Made by a program: the position numbers and the translations under genes | The notes under the pieces: model-generated | The model's database searches: none | What the model was told of the DNA's origin: nothing | What the model saw: only the letters and a program-made list of their open reading frames with translations | Origin: Culex pipiens pallens | Lineage: Eukaryota > Arthropoda > Insecta > Diptera > Culicidae | DNA: 64,000 nucleotides | Assembly (NCBI RefSeq): GCF_016801865.2 | Contig: NC_068938.1 | Coordinates: 183,729,754-183,793,753 of the forward strand | Direction: 5' to 3' | Shown here: positions 10,548 to 20,345 of the stretch, piece after piece | Layout: each line of letters opens with the position of its first letter | How positions within the stretch are numbered: position 1 is the stretch's first letter

Positions 10548-12026
10548 TACAGTCATGCCTCGGTTTTGCACGCCTCGGTTTTGCACTGCCCCGGTTTTGA
10601 TTCGTACAGCTGCCTCGGTTAAGCACGGCCCAGTGCTTAACTGAAGCACAGAGCTTATGGGATTTTGGCTATATGGGAGACATTTGCTTTGAACGTATGA
10701 AATTCATGCAAAAATCAATAAAATTATAGTGTTTTGGAATCGGGATGCTGTCAGCTAACCATTAAAATTATAATTTCATGAAAATTTCACAAAAATACGT
10801 ATTTTTCCTGTATTTTGAAAATGCAATGCTTCTCGAAAAAATACTCAAAATTTCAGTTTTTGCAATATAAGTATTAAATGATCAGGATTTTTCATACATT
10901 TTAAATGTAATAACAACGTATTTTGAAAACACTCAAAATTTTCACATAACTACGTATTTTCGAAAAAAATACTCAAAATTTCAGCTTTTTTCTGGATTTT
11001 TTCATACATTTCGAATGTAATAACAACATTTTTTGAAAATACTCAAAATTTTCACAAAACTACGAATTTTCGAAAAAATACTCAAAATTTCTGTTTTTAC
11101 AATATGGGTATCAAACGATCGGGATTTTTTCATACATTTCGAATGTAATAATAACTTTTTTTGGAAATACTTATTTTTTTACAAAACTACGTATATTCGA
11201 AAAAAAATAATCAAAATTTAAGTTTTTACAATGTGGGTATCAAACGATCGTTAATTTTTAATGCATTTCAAATGTAATAACAACATTTTTAGAAAACCTA
11301 AAATTTTCACAAAACAACTTACAAATGTATGAAAAAATCTCGATCGTTTGATACGCATATTGTTCAAACTGAAATTCTAAGTGATTTTTCAAATATACGT
11401 AGTTTTGTGAAAATTTTGAGTATTTTCAAAAAAATTCGCTATTATATTCGAAATGTATGAAAAAATCCTGATCGTTTGATACCCATATTGGGAAAACTGA
11501 AATTCTGAATATTTTTTTCCAAAATACGTATTTTTGTGACAAATTTGAGTGTTCTCAAAAAATGTTTTTATTACAACCGAAATGTATAAAAAATCCCGAT
11601 CGTTTGATACCCATATTGTTTAAACGGAAATTTTGATTATTTTTTCGAAAATACGAAGTTTTTTGAAAATTTTGAGTATTTAAAAAAAATTATTACATTC
11701 GAAATGTATGAAAAAATCCTGATCGTTTGATACTTATTTAGCAATAACAGAATATTTTTGGTATATTTAGAGAAAAAAATTGCATTTTCAAAATACAGGA
11801 AAAATACGTATTTTTGTGAAAATTTTCATGAAATTTTAATTTTAATGGATAGCTGACATCATCCCGATTCCAAAACACTATAATATTTTTTATGTTTGCA
11901 TGATTTTACATACGATTATAGCCAATGTCTCCCATATAGCCAGAATCCCATAAGTTCTGTGCCTTGGTTATGCACGCCTCGGTTTTGCATCCCCCATATG
12001 CGGTGCTAAACCGAGGCATGTCTGTA
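10548..12026. mobile_element. Pogo/Tigger-like non-autonomous element with repeat arrays
   Basis: The left end TACAGTCATGCCTCGGTTTT and the right end (AACCGAGGCATGTCTGTA) are inverted, with TA at both edges. CAGT termini with TA target sites are typical of pogo/Tigger elements. The left half repeats a block of about 115 bp (TTTTTTCATACATTTCGAA, then a stretch with ACTCAAAATT), and the right half carries the same block inverted. No transposase was seen. Confidence 0.75.
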
Positions 12027-13625
12027 CCAAGCTTATTGCAGAGCAACAACTCTCTTTTTTCTCCACAGTTTTTACCTCAACAAAGAATCTCCCGCTACAC
12101 AATCCGTGTTTTGTTGTTCATTGGCCATCTCAACCCACACACATACACACCTAGTCACAAAAGCACACACTTTTTCGCATTGTCACCAGCAGCCCCCCTT
12201 TTCCCCCCTCCACCCCCAACAAAACGTGATCGGACTCCAACATGTTGCCACCCCGTGGACCACGCTCGGTGACACGAGTGGAATACAAAAAAGGCATTTT
12301 TTTTATTATTTCCCCTCTTTTCAGTCTCGAATCCTTTCTTTCTTTTCAGACACTCACAACCAGTCAGTCACTCACATCATCATCATCACCACCACCACCA
12401 ACCAACAAGGGCACAACAAAGCACCACCACACTGTGCTTGTTGTTATCTATTGGCCTGCTATTGTGTGACATTTGTATTGTTGTGTTCAGCGAGGTGGGA
12501 AAAAGGAGGCCACCTTTTTTGCGACGATCATCATCAGTTCCACGGGGGAAGGTCGTGAAAATCACGTGGTGAAAGGTGGGGGTGAGGATGAGTTCTGCCC
12601 CAAGTGCGTGACTCGAGCGTAATGTAAATAACAATAAAAATTTGAATGGAAATGATTTTCGCAGCATCACGAATCACGCACACCCGTTCACACAGGCAAG
12701 CCCATTTTATTACGAACCCATTGTTACCGCACAGAGTGCAGGTCGTGACTTTTCGCTGCCTTGGACCGTTGAGTTGGAGTTCGTGCGGGACTGTGCATTA
12801 TTTGACCACTTTCTATAGGACCACTTTGTATTGCCAGATTGGAGTGCAACTTTTGGAAGATGGTCCAATTTTTGACATACTAAAATGATAGCGAAAACAG
12901 TTCAATCTTTTTTTAAACATCGAAATATCGTGCTATTTCACGGTGTGTTTCCTAGAACAAACCTATGATAAAAAATAGGCAACTCTGATATTTGGCACCA
13001 TGAAAGAAGGGCTCTTTCCTGACATTTTGTGGGGACCTGCAAAACATTTCGTCGGGAGGTTTAGAGCAACTTTTTTTGAAGATATTTTTTCGATTTTATA
13101 GGATTTTTCTTCATAAAAGTCGATGGAAATCGATGGGTTCATGTTCATATCCATCAAATTTCTTATGAATGTGCCTCAAGCGACTCTAAATGACATATTT
13201 GAATTAAAATCAAAAGTTTCCAACCCAAATTTACCAGATTTCTAGCTTTCATTGAAATAACATCCAAGCTGGAAATCTTAAAACGACCGAATAAAACTTT
13301 TTCTTTGTACAATTTGTCATAAAAATACAGCAACAGCCCATTGCTAAACTTGGAGTATTTCATTTAAAAGCTATTTATTACTCAAAAGTTTCCTAACATT
13401 ATTTTTTGCACACTTAATGCTAAAATATTTTCAAACTTTTTCTTATCAATCACGTTGTAAAGAACAGTTTTCTGAACAATTTCCATAAAAAGTATTAATT
13501 TTGGTTCAATATAAGCAGAGATAGACTCAAATTCAAAAAATAAAAAGTGAATTTCTCCAAAATTTCTGGATTTAATTCCCATTTAAACGATGAACACCAC
13601 CTTCTGAGTTTTTTTATGATTCTAA
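12027..13625. other. Unique island then AT-rich spacer
   Basis: From 12027 to about 12900 the sequence is less AT-rich, with CAC and ATC short repeats near 12370-12430. Short ORFs are present on both strands but none looks like a known protein. From 12900 on it is AT-rich with nothing recognised. Confidence 0.35.
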
Positions 13626-13628
13626 TAA

Positions 13629-14097
13629 GGCCGATGCAAATATTTAAAAAAGTTTTTGTCCCTCGGCCCTGGCCGAGGTCAAGGGGGGGGGGGGGGCAAA
13701 AAAATAAAAAAAAATATAAAAATTTAAATAACAAGCCATAATCTTCACATTTAAATGAAAAAGTGTTTTAAAATGCATTTTACACTAGTTCAGTTGTTTT
13801 GCAATCATTAGTTTTCAAAAAATCTAAGATTTCATGAAAACAAAAATTGTATCGAAAAAAAAAAGATTTTGCATCGAAAATTTTCAAAAAATCTTAAGAT
13901 TTTTTAATAAACCCAAACCTGCTAAAAATGATTTTAAACGCAGGAGAATGTATTTTAATTTGATTCAGCTGGTTGCACTTGAATTTTCATTGAAATTTTG
14001 AAATTTATTGTAAAAATATTTTTTTTGCCCCCTTATTTTTCGGGCCAATTTTGAGGGGGGGGGGTGACAAAAACTTTTAAAAATATTTGTACCAGCC
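13629..14097. mobile_element. PIF/Harbinger-like MITE, TAA target site
   Basis: The termini GGCCGATGCAAATATTT and AAATATTTGTACCAGCC are inverted and extend about 32 bp to a TTTTTGTC block. TAA flanks both sides. Three-base TWA duplications are the hallmark of PIF/Harbinger elements. A run of 14 G lies at 13683-13696. A second copy at 36022-36473 has TTA on both sides. Confidence 0.8.
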
Positions 14098-14226
14098 TAA
14101 AATAATTTCAATAAATTTCATCAAAATTGTATACATGTTTTATGTTTCAGCAAAATATTTTCAACCTTAGGTAGTGTTCATCTTTTGAATGCGAATGAAA
14201 TCCAGAAAACATAAAAAAAATAATGA

Positions 14227-14818
14227 TACAGTCATCCCACATATTCGGAACACCCACAAATTCGGTACACTTTTGTGATAATTTGTCAATAGCATGCCAA
14301 ATGCATCTTTTGTGTCGACCCTACTATTTTTGGACACTAATTTGGACATTCTCTTGCTATTTCACTAGTAAAAGAAGCACTTTTCGTAAAAAAAAAACAT
14401 TATTTCAAGACTATTTTATCAAGAGCAGCAAATCACTGCCTCCAAATTGCCTGTTTCATAATTGTAGGACACCTGAATTTAATTGATATTTTCACTAAAA
14501 AAGTTATCAGACCATTCATGTAACATAACTAGGCTTAAAATTCGTTGGTTTCAGAGCATGAAGTCATTATTTTGTAAAAATTATGTACTCATGGAAAGAA
14601 GTTTGTGTTTCGATTTTGTGGATTTCAGGAGTTTTTCTTCAAAAATTTGATAAATAAGTTTTAATTTGCAGTTGTTCGGTACAGCATTTGAAAGATCCCA
14701 AGAAAAGCTTTCAAATGAAGGTAAAAGCGAATCATTAAGTTCAATTATTATCAATTTGCAATGATTTTTTGAACAAAGGTCGACCTGTAAACTATTTCGA
14801 ATATGAGGGATGACTGTA
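14227..14818. mobile_element. Pogo/Tigger-like MITE, TA target site
   Basis: The left end TACAGTCATCCCACATATTC and the right end (GAATATGAGGGATGACTGTA) are inverted, with TA at both edges. The interior is AT-rich and non-coding. Confidence 0.8.
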
Positions 14819-15299
14819 ATACAAGTTTTATCAACTGCAAAGAATTTTAAATGTATTTTCCTGCGTTGATATGTAATACTTGTATTAAGCATGTTTGGTC
14901 TCTTAAAAAAAATTAGAATCTTTGTGATATTCCATATAGTTCAGCAAAAAAACGAAAAATGGATTTTTTCTAAGGTTCTTTTAAAATAAGTGATTGCAAA
15001 ACATTTTTTAGGTTTTATTGAAATGTTTTCAATCTTTTTTATTTTAAATTATGAATTGTGCCAATAATATTAAAAATAGACTTAAAAAATAACTTGAAAC
15101 TTTTTTTCGAAATACTTTACAAAATGTGAAAAATTTAGAAAAAATGACATGTGAATTTTCGAATATCTGTATATCTGTAGAGGGGTTATAAGGTTATGTC
15201 AGGACTTTTCTGATAAAAAAAATGTGCACGGAAAATAAATAAATTTTACTTAAAGTAAAATTTTAAAAATACATTACAGGGTACTAACAATGGCGTCTC
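14819..15299. other. AT-rich spacer, nothing recognised
   Basis: No gene or repeat was recognised. Confidence 0.5.
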
Positions 15300-15646
15300 T
15301 CGTGGTTTAAGCTTCACGGATATATAAGAAAGACAAAAGTGTTTAATTTCGAGCACATCAACAGAAAATTTGAGCTCATTTGGTTAAGGTTTAGTTTCTC
15401 CAGTTTCGATCTTGGAACCAAAAAGACAAAGGATGTTTTTTGGAGTTTACTTTTTATCGGAAAAATTTCTGGAAGAAGATTTAAAAAGTGAAAAATAAAT
15501 CAATTAAATTCATTAAAATTCCATTCATACTTTAGATCAAAACTGGAGCAACTAGAACATTAACCAAAAAACAAAAGTGCTTGAAAATTTCGGTTGGTGC
15601 GTTCGAAGTTAAACACTTTTGTCTTTTTCATATATCCGTGAACCAC
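15300..15646. mobile_element. Inverted-repeat element
   Basis: The arms of about 40 bp at each end are reverse complements, sharing GACAAAAGTGTTTAA and TTCACGGATATAT. No target duplication was resolved and no protein is encoded. Confidence 0.65.
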
Positions 15647-17418
15647 GCTACTCTACAATCAATCCATGAATTTTTATTTTTTTCAATAGTTGTAATCAAT
15701 GTATTTGTTCGAAAAAATTACAATTCTTTGCAAATTTATGAAACTGAAATTGCAATTTTTTAAACGCTGCAAAAAAATTGCATTGGTTTTCCGTTTATGG
15801 CTTTCTTTATCGGACTGTTAGTTGCTGAGATACAACCTTTTAAAGTAAAAATTCTGTAACAAAAATAGTTTTCTCAGCGTCACCAAAAAAGACCAGATTT
15901 TTCAAAACGCGCTATTGCCTAAAGTATTAATTTGATTTTGAATGTCGAAAATTAAAAAAAGTCTTGCTCTTTAAAAAAAATTCCACCATTTTAAAATGGC
16001 TAAAATAATTGTGTTTAGCCCTTTAAAAGTTTACTCTTTATTCGTTTTTTTAACTTATAACTTTGCCCATTTTGTATGGCCAGCAGAAATCAATAAATTG
16101 ACAACAACATAATGATTCGTACCAAAAAAAAACTATGAATGTTATTCAATTTGTAAACTAGGAAAATGTTTGGATAATATCAATGTAATGCAACAAAGAA
16201 CCAATTAAATCGAGTAGTAATTAACCATTTCAAAACTATTTGTATTAATTAGGAAATATTTGAATTATTGAAACTGCCTATGAATATAAAATAGCGTGAT
16301 TTTTCAAAACATTTAGTTGCAATGCAATGATTCGAATTATATGTAGATACCATGACTTCACTTATTGTCCGTAGTTTTTAAATCAGTGCAGCGCTTTCAA
16401 AAGTCAGTGTCATTTTATCGTACTTCGTTGGAAAGAGCGTTCAGGTACAGGCAAATACAAAGAGCACAATAAGGTTGGCTTTTGTCATCGATGGTCACAT
16501 AGGGTGGCTGAACAGTGTGTTGTTTAGCAATCTAAATGGGTTTCGAATTATTTTCAGACTATTTTGTTTGGAAACATTGATTTAAACAATGTTTTATTTA
16601 AAAAAAAAAAAAAGATACTCACAAACTTTTTCTTATGTACACAATAATTGTTTAGGCCATTAAATTAATGGAAAATGATTTGGGAATGTTTTTCATGGTT
16701 GAATTTTAGAATAAATATTTCAATAAAATCATGTATTCTTTCCTCAACCTAGACTCAGTTTATTTTGTACAACCCAAACTTGACCCTTCGTGATAATGCA
16801 CACTTCTTCCACAGACAATTGAATTCCCTCTTCGCCGTACAGAATATGCTTCTTATCAGCCTTGCGGCAAGAAAAATAAACGGTCCACGCGCGCACGCCT
16901 TTCCCAAAATTGAATTGTCAACCGTCAGCCGACGCTGATTTTATTATCGCCCCCGGCAGATCAAGCAGAAGAAAAAACAACAACCAACCAGACCAGATAG
17001 ACAGTGCGTCTCCTCCATTCGGTGTTAAGGGGGCAACCCCAGGCTGGATTCATTCATTTTCCCCCTGTTTTTGAGGCCCTTTTCATTGACTCTGGCGCGA
17101 GGAAAACACAAACATTGATAAGATACGCTCTATTATTACACACTTCATTTGTTTCTCACTTACAGGCTTAATATTCAATGAAGTGATTACCGCCTGATTG
17201 TTTGGTACGTGTATGCTAGCTGGAAAAAGAGAGTGGAAAATTCGTAAAGGGGAGGGAAACTGGTCTCGTTTGGCTTACCATTCACTTTTCCCCTGCTCAC
17301 TGTTAGATACTCACAAGAATAAGGAGGGGTTGAGTATTGAAATTGCGATAACAATTTGTTCGGGGTATTTGTTCTACCACTTGAGATTATCCCCCTTGGG
17401 TGTATGAAAAACCGTGAC
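15647..17418. other. AT-rich spacer, then unique island
   Basis: From 15647 to about 16760 the sequence is AT-rich with nothing recognised. From about 16760 to 17410 it is less AT-rich and repeat-free. A minus-strand frame at 16757-16870 stays open for 38 codons after a possible acceptor, but the plus strand is open over the same bases, so no exon is called. Confidence 0.35.
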
Positions 17419-17753
17419 AATTGGGTCCTAAAATGAAGCTTAGATTGCTGATATTATTGTTTACAGCGATAAAGCTTATTTTTCTGAGTACAATGACCCT
17501 TTGTACGACCACAAAGAGTTTAAAATGGATTTTTTAATCAATTTTGAAAAATTAACCTCGCGGTCCTTCTTGACAGAAAAGCTCCTACTTGACAGCTCGT
17601 TCCAAGGGGACCATAGTTAATCCATCGAAAAAATGTTGTCTTGTCAAAAAAAAAAAATTGCATTAAAATGAAAAAAAGTGGTCAGAAATGGTTTTTAATC
17701 GTGTTTTTTAACGTTGTACATAAAAATTGACATAGGGCTTTAGTACCCAATTT
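17419..17753 (+). mobile_element. MITE with AATTGGGT termini, copy 1
   Basis: It starts AATTGGGTCCTAAA and ends with the inverse TTTAGTACCCAATT. A copy in the opposite orientation is at 31483-31813, matching over its whole length with small differences. No protein is encoded. Confidence 0.75.
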
Positions 17754-18034
17754 GGAACGGAAATTTGGGTTACACGTTGTTATCAGGTGAAGGTTTGATT
17801 TGAATGTTAGCCATTGGTGCAAACTTTTTTCAATAATTATGTTTCATTTCTGAATTTTGAAATGTTGTTGTATGTAGATTAAAAAATTAAGTAATTATAA
17901 AAAACTGCATTTTTTTACATATAAATAAGGAATTATAGCCTACAACATGACCAGAGTTGAAAAATGACAGCAAATTCGTTTAAAATATGAAAATTTTACA
18001 AGTACTTTACTTTTTTTTTCGTTATGGATTGTTA

Positions 18035-18200
18035 TTGTTATTGTTGAAAAAAATCCCTTTGATTTTTTGAATAATGTTTTCCCCTTTGAATGTAATCTGA
18101 AAATTTATTCGAACTAGGCATAGTTTTCGAATCCAAATGCGGTTGCCTTCGGTAAAATTGACATGTCCAAAAAAAATTAAGAAGTCTTCCCAAAAAGGTT
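18035..18200 (-). pseudogene. ORF1-like retrotransposon fragment
   Basis: The minus-strand translation includes FSDYIQRGKHYSKNQRDFF. The DNA is repeated at 19172-19247 (translating to FSDCIQRGK and a related tail). The fragment is short and surrounded by repeats, so it is read as the remnant of an unidentified retrotransposon ORF. Confidence 0.4.
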
Positions 18201-18292
18201 CCATTAAATAACATTCTCAAAAACATATTTAAAGTGATAAGTGGAAAATATCTAAAATTTTGCCGAACAAAGTTACTTAAACAATTTTTAGA

Positions 18293-18658
18293 TCTAATCT
18301 AATCTAATCTAATCTAATCTAATCTAATCTAATCTAATCTAATCTAATCTAATCTAATCTAATCTAATCTAATCTAATCTAATCTAATCTAATCTAATCT
18401 AATCTAATCTAATCTAATCTAATCTAATCTAATCTAATCTAATCTAATCTAATCTAATCTAATCTAATCTAATCTAATCTAATCTAATCTAATCTAATCT
18501 AATCTAATCTAATCTAATCTAATCTAATCTAATCTAATCTAATCTAATCTAATCTAATCTAATCTAATCTAATCTAATCTAATCTAATCTAATCTAATCT
18601 AATCTAATCTAATCTAATCTAATCTAATCTAATCTAATCTAATCTAATCTAATCTAAT
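18293..18658. repeat. (TAATC)n pentanucleotide array, 366 bp
   Basis: About 73 head-to-tail copies of TAATC with no visible interruption. On its right it abuts TTCTTGTCATTATTAA, which is the 3' end of the (GATTA)-tailed retroposon in minus orientation (compare 604-735 and 27326-27755). The array therefore looks like an expanded retroposon tail. Confidence 0.95.
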
Positions 18659-18816
18659 GAAGCATTTGTTCTTGTCATTATTAAAATCTGGAGTTTTTTT
18701 AAGGTCCTTTTTTTTCTCAACTCATTTTTATTAGGTCCTTTTAGGTGCTGTGACCAGGTTGGGACCGAGGATCAGTAAAACAATATATAATAACAAAAGA
18801 AAACAAAAACAACTCC
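18659..18816. repeat. Retroposon 3' remnant joined to an AAGGTCC repeat
   Basis: The first 30 bp match the 3' end of the (GATTA)-tailed retroposon. The following CTGGAGTTTTTTTAAGGTCC matches one arm of the palindromic MITE at 43835-43984. It is a junction of broken repeats. Confidence 0.5.
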
Positions 18817-19247
18817 TTAAATTCCATACTTGGAGATCATGTAACTGACGAGGGTTACTTGGTCCAAGCGGATCTTGCAGGTTTTGAACCTGCCGATGTA
18901 CTCGGAGAAAATCCCCCACAGCTCAGCCGAACTGAAGAGTACCTCCCCGGCTTCCTTCTCCGTGGCTATCATAGGGGGATGGCGTCGCTATTTTTAGACC
19001 ACGTTTTCCACTTTTTCTCATCGAAACCGACTACTTTATCGACTTAATTTTGCTGGGCGAGATAGGACGCCGTCTATTTTTAGACGATGACTCAGCACTT
19101 TTCCACTCTTGCACCTCAAAAAACCAGGTGGCAGCACGATGTAACGCCACGTCCCTATTGAAGTGCTTGATTTTAGTTATTGTTGAAAAAAATCCCTTTG
19201 ATTTTTTGAAGCATGTTTTCCCCCTTTGAATGCAATCTGAAAATCTC
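18817..19247 (-). pseudogene. Non-LTR ORF1-like fragment, C-terminal part
   Basis: On the minus strand the frame ending at TAA 18817-18819 reads ELWGIFSEYIGRFKTCKIR, then LDQVTLVSYMISKYGI and stop. Leucine-rich ends with a central CK.K.DQ pattern are typical of Jockey-like ORF1 proteins, so this is probably the C-terminus of such a protein. The upstream part (to 19247) drifts between frames. A tRNA-headed retroposon (19249-20067) separates it from the fragment at 20089-20215. Confidence 0.4.
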
Positions 19248-19248
19248 G

Positions 19249-20067
19249 AGGAGCGGTCGTGGCTGAATGGTTACGATGTTCACTTTATAAGCGAATGGTT
19301 CTGGGTTCGATACCCATCTGCTCCCAACGAGAAAGTTCTGGACTCATTGAATTTGGAATTAATGAAAAAACTTCAGCTCACGGCGGGGTTCGATCCCCTG
19401 TCCTTAGTTTTGGCAAGCAAAAATGCTCTCCGCTTAACCGTGGAGCATTGGTAGCTTGAGGTGGAATTAGACTGGTATAGTTGAATCCAAGAATCGGACA
19501 AAGAGTCAAATTGAATGCAAGTTGAACATCAGAACTCAAACAAGATTGCATGCAAGATTGCAAGCGCAGTTGAAATTGAATCTAAAAATACCTCGCTATA
19601 AATAGCCTGGGCGACTGATAGAAGTCATCCAATAGGAGATGAGAAGAATTGAAAGCATTCCCATTAGAAATGAGAACACACGAAGAATTCGAACAACAAT
19701 GCAACGGTCGTTACCACTCGCCTAGGGTGGCTCTTCAGACCATTCACCTTCCCAAAAACCGTCCTACTCCAAGCGAAACTTACTTGAGGATACCGTGGAG
19801 ATTTTCCCTTAATACTCTGAAAAAAGTGGAGCATCAACACTTCCCGTCTTCCAAATCCCTTTCCTTGTCCCTGGTGCGCGGTGGAGATGGGAGCGGCCGG
19901 CAATGGACGGCTGCCATGGTGGTGAGAATCTGGTTCAGGTGGAATTGGTTCTATTCCCAATTATCGATTCCTAGGCAACTTGGGCTTAGACAATCATCAC
20001 ATCACATGGCGAAAATTCAGTCTGCAATCCGCTAAAATCACCGTCTCCTAGCGAAGCGAAGCGAAGC
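19249..20067 (+). mobile_element. tRNA-headed retroposon with (AGCGA) tail and 21-bp duplication
   Basis: A perfect 21-bp direct repeat (GAATGCAATCTGAAAATCTC plus G) flanks it at 19228-19248 and 20068-20088. The element starts one base before a tRNA-like sequence (19250-19324) and ends in AGCGA repeats. A second box-B-like GGGGTTCGATCCCC is at about 19386-19399. The 740-bp body has short ORFs that match no family I know. Head, tail and duplication are those of a SINE made by a LINE machinery, but 819 bp is long for a SINE, so a composite with captured sequence is possible. Confidence 0.75.
19250..19324 (+). pseudogene. tRNA-Ile(TAT)-like head of the retroposon
   Basis: GGAGCGG at the start pairs with CTGCTCC at the end over seven positions (one G-T). 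TTCAC and GCGAA form an anticodon stem with one mismatch around the loop TTTATAA, which gives TAT at the anticodon. GGGTTCGATACCC is the T arm, with four of five pairs. The mismatches and the position at the retroposon start argue for a SINE promoter and against an active tRNA. Confidence 0.6.
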
Positions 20068-20088
20068 GAATGCAATCTGAAAATCTCG

Positions 20089-20215
20089 GGGGCAATCTGC
20101 TTCCTGCGGGTCGAGGGCGATCCTTCAATTTTCCGTCCGGAACTGCGCCCGGCAGCGGAGGGAACTCCGCCGGCGTGAACGCCGGAACTGCTGGACTCAA
20201 TCTTTTTTTTAAGGT
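20089..20215 (-). pseudogene. Proline-rich ORF1-like fragment
   Basis: The minus-strand frame reads PAVPAFTPAEFPPLPGAVPD and continues toward the sequence interrupted by the retroposon at 19249-20067. The GC content is well above the surroundings. It is likely the upstream part of the same retrotransposon ORF1 as 18817-19247, but this is an inference. Confidence 0.35.
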
Positions 20216-20325
20216 CCATTAAACATTTTTTTTTGCTTTTTGGTTTTTTTTAACACCCCTGACTCCAGCCGGTTCAGACCCCAAAAAAGCAAAAAAAAAT
20301 AAAAATTTAGTTTTTAAGACCTTTT
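20205..20325. repeat. Foldback remnant of the AAGGTCC MITE family
   Basis: AAGGTCC, poly-T and GCTTTTTGG on the left are mirrored by CCAAAAAAGC and poly-A on the right around CCCCTGACTCCAGCCGG. The same layout is seen in the intact palindrome at 43835-43984. Confidence 0.55.
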
Positions 20326-20345
20326 TAAAAAAAATCGAAACAGTC

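Noticed and set aside
12106..12558. 150-codon open frame on the plus strand
   Set aside because: The product is made of His/Thr runs from CAC/ACA repeats and three frames are open together, as expected of simple sequence.
16757..16870. Minus-strand frame with an EEGIQLSVEEVCIITKGQ segment after a possible acceptor
   Set aside because: It looks coding-like but is only 38 codons, has no partner exon, and the plus strand is open over the same bases.
18293..18658. Telomere repeat
   Set aside because: The unit TAATC differs from the arthropod TTAGG repeat, the array is internal and it joins a retroposon 3' end.
19250..19324. Functional tRNA-Ile gene
   Set aside because: One mismatch in the anticodon stem, one in the T stem and the exact position at a retroposon start point to a SINE head.
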